DNA of 64,000 nucleotides from Pseudomonas grimontii (lineage in GTDB: Bacteria > Pseudomonadota > Gammaproteobacteria > Pseudomonadales > Pseudomonadaceae), in contig NZ_VFES01000001.1 of assembly GCF_007858185.1 (NCBI RefSeq), positions 806,001 to 870,000 of the forward strand, in the 5' to 3' direction. The translations under genes were made by a program, and so were the position numbers. Below, in pieces: positions 60,129 to 64,000 of the stretch; the stretch's first letter is position 1; each line of letters begins with the position of its first letter. The notes under the pieces were generated by a model that saw nothing but the letters and a program-made list of their open reading frames with translations, was not told the origin of the DNA and ran no database searches.

Positions 60129-60914
60129 TTAATTTTTGGCTAGGAGTGAAGAATTTATAAGGTTCAGAGTGGACCACCAAAAAATCCTACCGATTATTTG
60201 AATGCGTTGTTCCATCACCTCCTCGAACGAATAGTCTTCGTCGGCGTACTCTTCGCGGTTGAAGCTTCTTAGGCGAATGCCACCGGGGATACGGTAGAGA
60301 AATTTGACCCTCAATAGACCGTCATGATCGAGCGCATAAATTTGCCCGTCGATGATCTTGGTCGTTCCCTTGTCAACGCCAAGCGTCGCGCGGTCAAGGA
60401 TTAGTGGATGGTTAGAATTACCCGTATTCGTTGCGCACGCTGCGTTAGAGGGATCCACACCTGCTTTGCGCAATGTGTAGCTGGAAAACCAAACCTTGCG
60501 GCCCTCGTCAATCTGGACCGTTGATTTTCCTAGCCCTGAAGCTATCTCGACTTCCTTGTAAAGTGGCAAGGCGATCTCCCCTGCTTCCATTGGGGTTAAA
60601 TCGTCCCATAACGAAAGCTCCCCGAGAACAAAAGGGGAGCCGTCGTGTGGGCGAAGCTTGTGGGTGGCTTCGTTGGTCGATTGCGAGCCGGGGGCGATAC
60701 CCAGCTCAAGCCAATCCACGTCGACCTGAAGTGCCCGTGCTATTGCAGGTAGGAACCGACTTTTTTGGGACTTGCCAGAGCTTATCTTCTGAATGCTTGC
60801 CTGCGTGCATCCAGCAGCTGTAGCTAGAGCCTCTTGGCTGAGGCTGCGCTGAGACATCGCATGATTTAGGCGATCTGCGAGGGTGGGTAGCTGAGTTTTA
60901 TCTAAATAGTTCAT
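60129..60914 (-). CDS. CI-like phage repressor, HTH plus S24 peptidase-like domain
   Basis: A 261-residue repressor. The helix-turn-helix covers residues 10-65 (ADRLNHAMSQRSLSQEALAT, then AGCTQASIQKISSGKSQKSR). The C-terminal LexA-like domain keeps Ser 167 and Lys 204 (LLRVKFLYR) of the S24 dyad. The usual GNSMxP around the serine, however, is GNSNHP, and the following LPDG is LILDR, so self-cleavage may be impaired. It is divergent from cro across two operators. Its mRNA would start only a few bases before the ATG. Confidence 0.9.
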   Translation of the reverse strand: MNYLDKTQLPTLADRLNHAMSQRSLSQEALATAAGCTQASIQKISSGKSQKSRFLPAIARALQVDVDWLELGIAPGSQSTNEATHKLRPHDGSPFVLGELSLWDDLTPMEAGEIALPLYKEVEIASGLGKSTVQIDEGRKVWFSSYTLRKAGVDPSNAACATNTGNSNHPLILDRATLGVDKGTTKIIDGQIYALDHDGLLRVKFLYRIPGGIRLRSFNREEYADEDYSFEEVMEQRIQIIGRIFWWSTLNLINSSLLAKN

Positions 60915-60922
60915 GAGTGCAG

Positions 60923-60950
60923 GCTATAACTATGGTTATAAAAAGTCCAA
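60923..60950 (-). promoter_or_regulatory. cI promoter overlapping operator O1
   Basis: On the minus strand TTGGAC (60945-60950), a 16-base spacer and TATAGC (60923-60928). The palindrome TATAAC-TATG-GTTATA at 60925-60940 covers the -10 box and part of the spacer, consistent with autorepression by CI. Transcription would start near 60916, two to three bases before the ATG. Confidence 0.65.
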
Positions 60951-60959
60951 CAGCTAAAG

Positions 60960-60989
60960 TTGTTGACCGATTAATCCTAAGGTTATAAT
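60960..60989 (+). promoter_or_regulatory. cro-side early promoter overlapping operator O2
   Basis: Consensus -10 TATAAT at 60984-60989 with a -35 of TTGTTG/TGTTGA near 60960. The sequence TAATCC-TAAG-GTTATA at 60972-60987 is an imperfect copy of O1 and overlaps the -10 box, so CI or Cro bound there would block the early operon. Confidence 0.65.
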
Positions 60990-61021
60990 CTCTGCATCGT
61001 TTACTCAGTTGAGGTCTTCTC

Positions 61022-61309
61022 ATGACTACAAATTGCCTTGAACAAACTGGCCAGGTTGCCGGATCTGTTTCCGAAGGCCATGCCGCGCTTATGCGAGTTC
61101 TAGAGGTCTGTGGTAACAACCAATCTGAATTGGCTCGTCGCTGCAATGTTAAGCAGCCGCACGTTTGGAAGTGGCTCAAGACGGGGCGTGTGCCTACAGA
61201 GCGTGTTCATTCAGTTGCTCGGGCCTCGGATGGCAAAGTTCTGCCTCATGAACTGCGTCCCGATCTACCAGACCTGTTCCCGGCCCCTGTATTCCAAGCT
61301 GCTGCATAA
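61022..61309 (+). CDS. Cro-like (YdaS-type) regulator
   Basis: A 95-residue protein. The helix-turn-helix NNQSELARRCNVKQPHVWKW is of the YdaS/Cro type found in phage switches. The C-terminal part ends LPDLFPAPVFQAAA. It begins the rightward early operon, opposite the repressor. Start ATG at 61022. Confidence 0.83.
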   Translation: MTTNCLEQTGQVAGSVSEGHAALMRVLEVCGNNQSELARRCNVKQPHVWKWLKTGRVPTERVHSVARASDGKVLPHELRPDLPDLFPAPVFQAAA

Positions 61310-61312
61310 GAC

Positions 61313-61408
61313 TTAGAAAAAAGGCGACCCAAAGGCCGCCCAGTTCCTCCCGGCACACACCACCACAGTGCTGTCGGGTCGCGATAAAAGTAGGCGGGCA
61401 CACCACAT
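61313..61408 (-). CDS. Candidate 31-residue antisense small gene
   Basis: Minus-strand ATG at 61408, placed 9 bases after AAAGGAGG, opens a 31-codon frame ending at 61313 (MWCARLLLSRPDSTVVVCAG at the start). The frame reads through a terminator hairpin (61318-61341). It runs opposite to the early operon. It may be a real small protein, or only the ribosome-site look of an antisense RNA. Confidence 0.35.
   Translation of the reverse strand: MWCARLLLSRPDSTVVVCAGRNWAAFGSPFF
61318..61341 (-). terminator. Minus-strand intrinsic terminator just after cro
   Basis: On the minus strand GGCGGCC, a UUUG-type loop and GGUCGCC form a seven-pair stem (one G-U), followed by six Ts. It can only end transcripts that come from the cro-cII gap on the minus strand, although no annotated gene is there. 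Confidence 0.65.
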
Positions 61409-61641
61409 GCTAAACCGCCTCCTTTACCGCGCTGCCAAGGTACGGATACCTTGGGTTGCTGCCTCCTCCACCACAGATCAGGCAGCTGTTGCGCCAGGGG
61501 TGAGCGACGGATCGTTCGCCTCGGCACGGTGCCGGTTTCGATCTTGCGGATCTGGCCGGCGTTTGGGCCCTTTCAAGCCACGCGGCAAATGTATCACCAC
61601 TACATGCTGCGCGGCACTGGCAACCTGCAAGGATTAATGCC

Positions 61642-62169
61642 ATGAGCCGAATTGCTTTAAATTCCCTTGATCGAGCGCGGCGGGAAGTCCTGCCCCTCGA
61701 CTTGGCGCTTTACCACGCTGCCCGCGACTACCCCGGTGGCGCCGCTGCAATCGCTGTCACCACCGGCCGCAATCCCACCACCCTCCAACACAAACTTTCC
61801 CCAACCCACCCCAGCCATTCTGTAAACATTTACGAATTCAGCGAGATCCTTGAACTAACGAAGGACCGGCGCATTCTTGATGCGGTTCATGGCCTTGTCG
61901 GCGACACCATTTGGCAGGAACTGGCTGAGGCCTATACCAACGACATGCCAGAAACACTGACTACTGGCCTCGCTACTTACTTTAGACAGGTAGCGGACCT
62001 GGCCGACACGTGGGCAAGGAGCATCGGCGACGGCGTTGTCAGCGACAGCGAATTAGCTGAGATCCACCTGCAGGTGTTCTGTGGCATTCGCGGGCTTTTA
62101 GGCCTTTTCAATCGAGCCAGTTATGTCAACCAGGCAACGCGGGGGCAGAGCGATGGCAAATCTTGCTGA
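61642..62169 (+). CDS. Phage regulatory protein CII-like (CP76 family)
   Basis: A 175-residue protein of the Phage_CP76 family. It has LDLALYHAARDYPGGAAAIA, then GRNPTTLQHKLSPTHPSHSV and NIYEFSEILELTKDRRILDA. The family includes CII-like regulators of P2-like and other phages and is expected to bind DNA. AAGGA lies 7-10 bases before the ATG. Its end overlaps the zinc-finger gene by 17 bases. Confidence 0.83.
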   Translation: MSRIALNSLDRARREVLPLDLALYHAARDYPGGAAAIAVTTGRNPTTLQHKLSPTHPSHSVNIYEFSEILELTKDRRILDAVHGLVGDTIWQELAEAYTNDMPETLTTGLATYFRQVADLADTWARSIGDGVVSDSELAEIHLQVFCGIRGLLGLFNRASYVNQATRGQSDGKSC

Positions 62170-62377
62170 TCTGGCCAACGACCTGGTCGAGGAACGAATG
62201 GAGCGCGCACTGGCGACTAGAGATGCGTTGAAGGCTGAAATGGTCTGCCACTCTTTCCTGTACTGCGAAACGTGTGATGCCCCGATTCCATTAGCTCGAC
62301 GAATTGCCCTGGAGGGCTGCACACAGTGCGTCAGTTGCCAAAATTACGATGAGGTTAGGAGGGCGCACAATGCTTGA
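62153..62377 (+). CDS. TraR/DksA-type zinc-finger protein
   Basis: A 74-residue protein with the C4 zinc finger of TraR/DksA: YCETCDAPIPLARRIALEGC, then TQCVSCQ. The short helical N-terminus carries acidic residues (DLVEERMERAL). Phage TraR-like proteins bind RNA polymerase in the secondary channel and shift transcription as DksA with ppGpp does. Start at 62153, within the CII-like gene; overlaps the primase gene by 8 bases. Confidence 0.85.
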   Translation: MANLADLANDLVEERMERALATRDALKAEMVCHSFLYCETCDAPIPLARRIALEGCTQCVSCQNYDEVRRAHNA

Positions 62378-64000
62378 TGAGGTTCTTGGACAATTCGCTG
62401 ATTACGGTCTGGAGCCAGAGCAACCACTGACTTTCGGCAAACTCACTCGCTGCAGGACTTCCCAGGACAAGGGTAAGGAAAAGAATGGTTGGTACGTGGC
62501 GCATGAGTACCACACCGAAAAGGGTGAAACGCTTATTTTCGGGAGTTTTGGTGACTGGCGCTCAGGTGAGACTCAGAAGATCAGGGTCAAGCCCGGGCGC
62601 ATGTCTGTCGAAGAGCGCGAAGTCATGCGTGCACGGCAAGAAGAGGCCAAGCGCCGTGCTGCCGAGGTTGCGGCTAACGCGGCGCGTCGAGCGGCCAATC
62701 GTGCGTCGGGTTTGTTCAAACGTATGCCTGATAAGGGTAAAAGTGCTTACCTAGATCGAAAACACATTATTGGATTCAGAGTTCGTTATGCGTCGCGCAC
62801 GGGGGCGGTGTTGGTCCCGATGTGCAATGTTCAAGACGATATTGTTGGGCTCCAGGTTATTTTCCCTTCCAAGCAGGAGGACACCGGACGCGACAAGATG
62901 TATTGGCCTGCAGGTATGTCTAAGGCGGGAGCCTTTCACTTAATCGGTGGGCATCCCGAACCCGGAGAGCCGTTGTTAATCTGCGAGGGGTATGCCACTG
63001 GCGCCAGCCTGCACATGGCAACCTCGCAGGCAGTGGCGATAGCTTTTGACGCGGGCAATCTGCTCTCAGTAGCTAAGTCTATGCGTGCACGCTTTCCTGG
63101 GTGTCCTCTGATTATCTGCCGCGATGACGATTGGAAAACCAAACGCCCAAATGGGACACCGTGGAACCCAGGTGAGGAAAAAGCCAACAACGCGGCTTTA
63201 GTTGTCGGTGGGCAGGTAGTCGCGCCGATTTTTTCCGGCGAACGTGAACTCAAGTGGACCGACTTCAACGATCTTCACGTCGCGGAGGGTCTTGAGGCCG
63301 TGCGCCGCCAGGTACTCGCCGTCGTAAAACCGCCTGCGGCAGGCGGCTGGAAAGACAGGTTGGCTCGCAGTGAGAGCGGGGCATTGATAGCGCACATGCA
63401 AAATGTGGAACTGATCCTCGGCAATGATGAACGCTGGGCCGGTGTCATCGGTTTCTGCATGTTTAGTTCGAAGATCATCAAGATGCGTGCCGCTCCGTAC
63501 GGCGGCGGTGTTGGCGAGTGGGCAGATATTGATGACGTGAGAGTAATGAAGTGGCTCGCCCAGCAGTACAACTTTAGGGTCAAGATGTCTCATGTCATGG
63601 AAGCAGTGAGTGTGGTTGCACACGATCATGCTTTTCACCCCGTGCGTGATTACTTGGGAAAGCTTGAATGGGACCGTGTGCCTCGGCTCGACAGTTGGTT
63701 AACTGACGTGCTGGGCGTCGTGCCAACCGACTACAGTTCTAAGGTCGGTAGGCGCTGGCTTATTTCGGCGGTGGGACGAGTGATGTCTCCGGGCTGCAAG
63801 GCTGACTCTGTGATAATCCTCGAAGGTGCCCAGGGCGCTGGTAAGTCGACGGCGCTAGGCATTCTTGGCGGTCCGTGGTTCATGGATACGCCATTTGCGT
63901 TGGGCGATAAAGACGCCTTTCAGACCATTCGAGGTAAGTGGATCGTAGAACTCGGCGAGTTGGATAGCTTCAATAAGGCCGAGTCCACTAAGGCTAAACA
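62370..64000 (+). CDS. Toprim/VapE-type primase-helicase (partial at 3' end)
   Basis: An open frame of 543 codons running off the right edge. It starts MLDEVLGQFADYGLEPEQPL after AGGAGGG. Residues up to about 120 are a basic N-terminal part resembling phage primase zinc-less heads; a toprim-like domain follows (LLICEGYATGASLHMATSQA near 205). A VapE/D5-like helicase domain comes next with RWLISAVGRVMSPGCKADSV and Walker A ILEGAQGAGKSTALGILGG near residue 485. It should initiate phage or island DNA replication. The same combination occurs in prophages and in satellites. Confidence 0.9.
   Translation, partial: MLDEVLGQFADYGLEPEQPLTFGKLTRCRTSQDKGKEKNGWYVAHEYHTEKGETLIFGSFGDWRSGETQKIRVKPGRMSVEEREVMRARQEEAKRRAAEVAANAARRAANRASGLFKRMPDKGKSAYLDRKHIIGFRVRYASRTGAVLVPMCNVQDDIVGLQVIFPSKQEDTGRDKMYWPAGMSKAGAFHLIGGHPEPGEPLLICEGYATGASLHMATSQAVAIAFDAGNLLSVAKSMRARFPGCPLIICRDDDWKTKRPNGTPWNPGEEKANNAALVVGGQVVAPIFSGERELKWTDFNDLHVAEGLEAVRRQVLAVVKPPAAGGWKDRLARSESGALIAHMQNVELILGNDERWAGVIGFCMFSSKIIKMRAAPYGGGVGEWADIDDVRVMKWLAQQYNFRVKMSHVMEAVSVVAHDHAFHPVRDYLGKLEWDRVPRLDSWLTDVLGVVPTDYSSKVGRRWLISAVGRVMSPGCKADSVIILEGAQGAGKSTALGILGGPWFMDTPFALGDKDAFQTIRGKWIVELGELDSFNKAESTKAK

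Larger units (their letters stand above)
61310..61641. other. cro-cII gap with hairpins and antisense signals
   Basis: 332 bases between cro and the CII-like gene. A perfect hairpin CCAAGGTA-CGGA-TACCTTGG is at 61435-61454. A minus-strand terminator and small open frame are described separately. A plus-strand frame at 61368-61637 has a Cys/Arg-rich translation without similarity and no good ribosome site; I regard it as non-coding. Confidence 0.5.
51858..64000. mobile_element. Prophage or phage-like island, left part
   Basis: Starting at the 3' end of tRNA-Ser and running off the right edge. It contains cargo-position genes, a tyrosine integrase directed toward the tRNA, an excisionase-like gene, a long run of overlapping small genes, a cI/cro switch with operators, a CII-like gene, a TraR/DksA zinc finger and a VapE-type primase-helicase. 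No structural genes are in view, so a full phage and a satellite cannot be told apart. The exact left end (attL) is placed at the tRNA by inference; the right end is outside the window. Confidence 0.88.

Noticed and set aside
61368..61637. 89-codon plus-strand frame between cro and the CII-like gene
   Set aside because: Arg/Cys/Ser-rich translation, poor ribosome site and several strong hairpins; more likely non-coding leader.

Overview
The window is a piece of chromosome from a fluorescent Pseudomonas, most likely of the P. fluorescens group. This rests on GC-rich coding sequence, a complete phaG gene, an algU-mucA-mucB-mucD cluster without mucC, Pseudomonas-type REP repeats, a DUF6124 gene and a gene order (ung, tctABC, opdH, tctDE, sdhE, nadB, algU) that I recall from P. 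aeruginosa. No species call is possible from sequence reading alone.

Layout. 1-11,073: the end of a LysR regulator, then a CoA-transferase, an HMG-CoA-lyase-type enzyme and an MFS importer that look like one catabolic cassette; fosA, a LysE exporter, a DUF4142 protein, ogt, a hicAB toxin-antitoxin pair, and a LysR gene divergent from two translationally coupled MFS genes. 11,074-15,104: a folded DNA/RNA element ahead of a DUF6124 gene, small envelope or unknown genes, tRNA-Gly(CCC), a REP pair, phaG, rsuA and a Cys-rich small protein. 15,153-23,067: a guanidine-assimilation operon on the minus strand led by a guanidine-I riboswitch: ABC importer (binding protein, permease, ATPase), two DUF1989 carboxyguanidine deiminase subunits and a biotin-dependent carboxylase. 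The carboxylase carries an in-frame REP sequence. The riboswitch has a 10-base segment perfectly complementary to the Shine-Dalgarno region of the first gene.

23,245-35,352: a chemoreceptor, a Tyr-rich lipoprotein, a crotonase-family hydrolase, ung, and a tricarboxylate uptake locus (AbrB-type protein, tctABC, OprD-family porin, tctDE) with 11-bp-spaced direct repeats in the divergent control region. 35,353-51,684: core genes, namely HDOD protein, ygfZ, sdhE-ygfX, nadB, the envelope-stress and alginate regulon algU-mucABD, an M48 protease, a TusA-like protein, a PerM-like protein, bcp, gcvR, dapA, bamC, an MBL-fold enzyme and purC.

51,768-64,000: tRNA-Ser(CGA) followed by a prophage or phage-like island that runs off the right edge. 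Two divergent genes for predicted exported proteins lie between the tRNA and the integrase (cargo position). Next comes a long, tightly overlapping minus-strand operon (int, xis-like, PAPS-reductase-like, HD hydrolase, PrtN-like, many small unknowns). After it come a cI-like repressor with two operators and a probably leaderless mRNA, cro, a candidate antisense small gene, a CII-like gene, a TraR/DksA zinc finger and the start of a toprim/VapE primase-helicase.

All functional calls come from reading motifs and recalled families; no database search was run.
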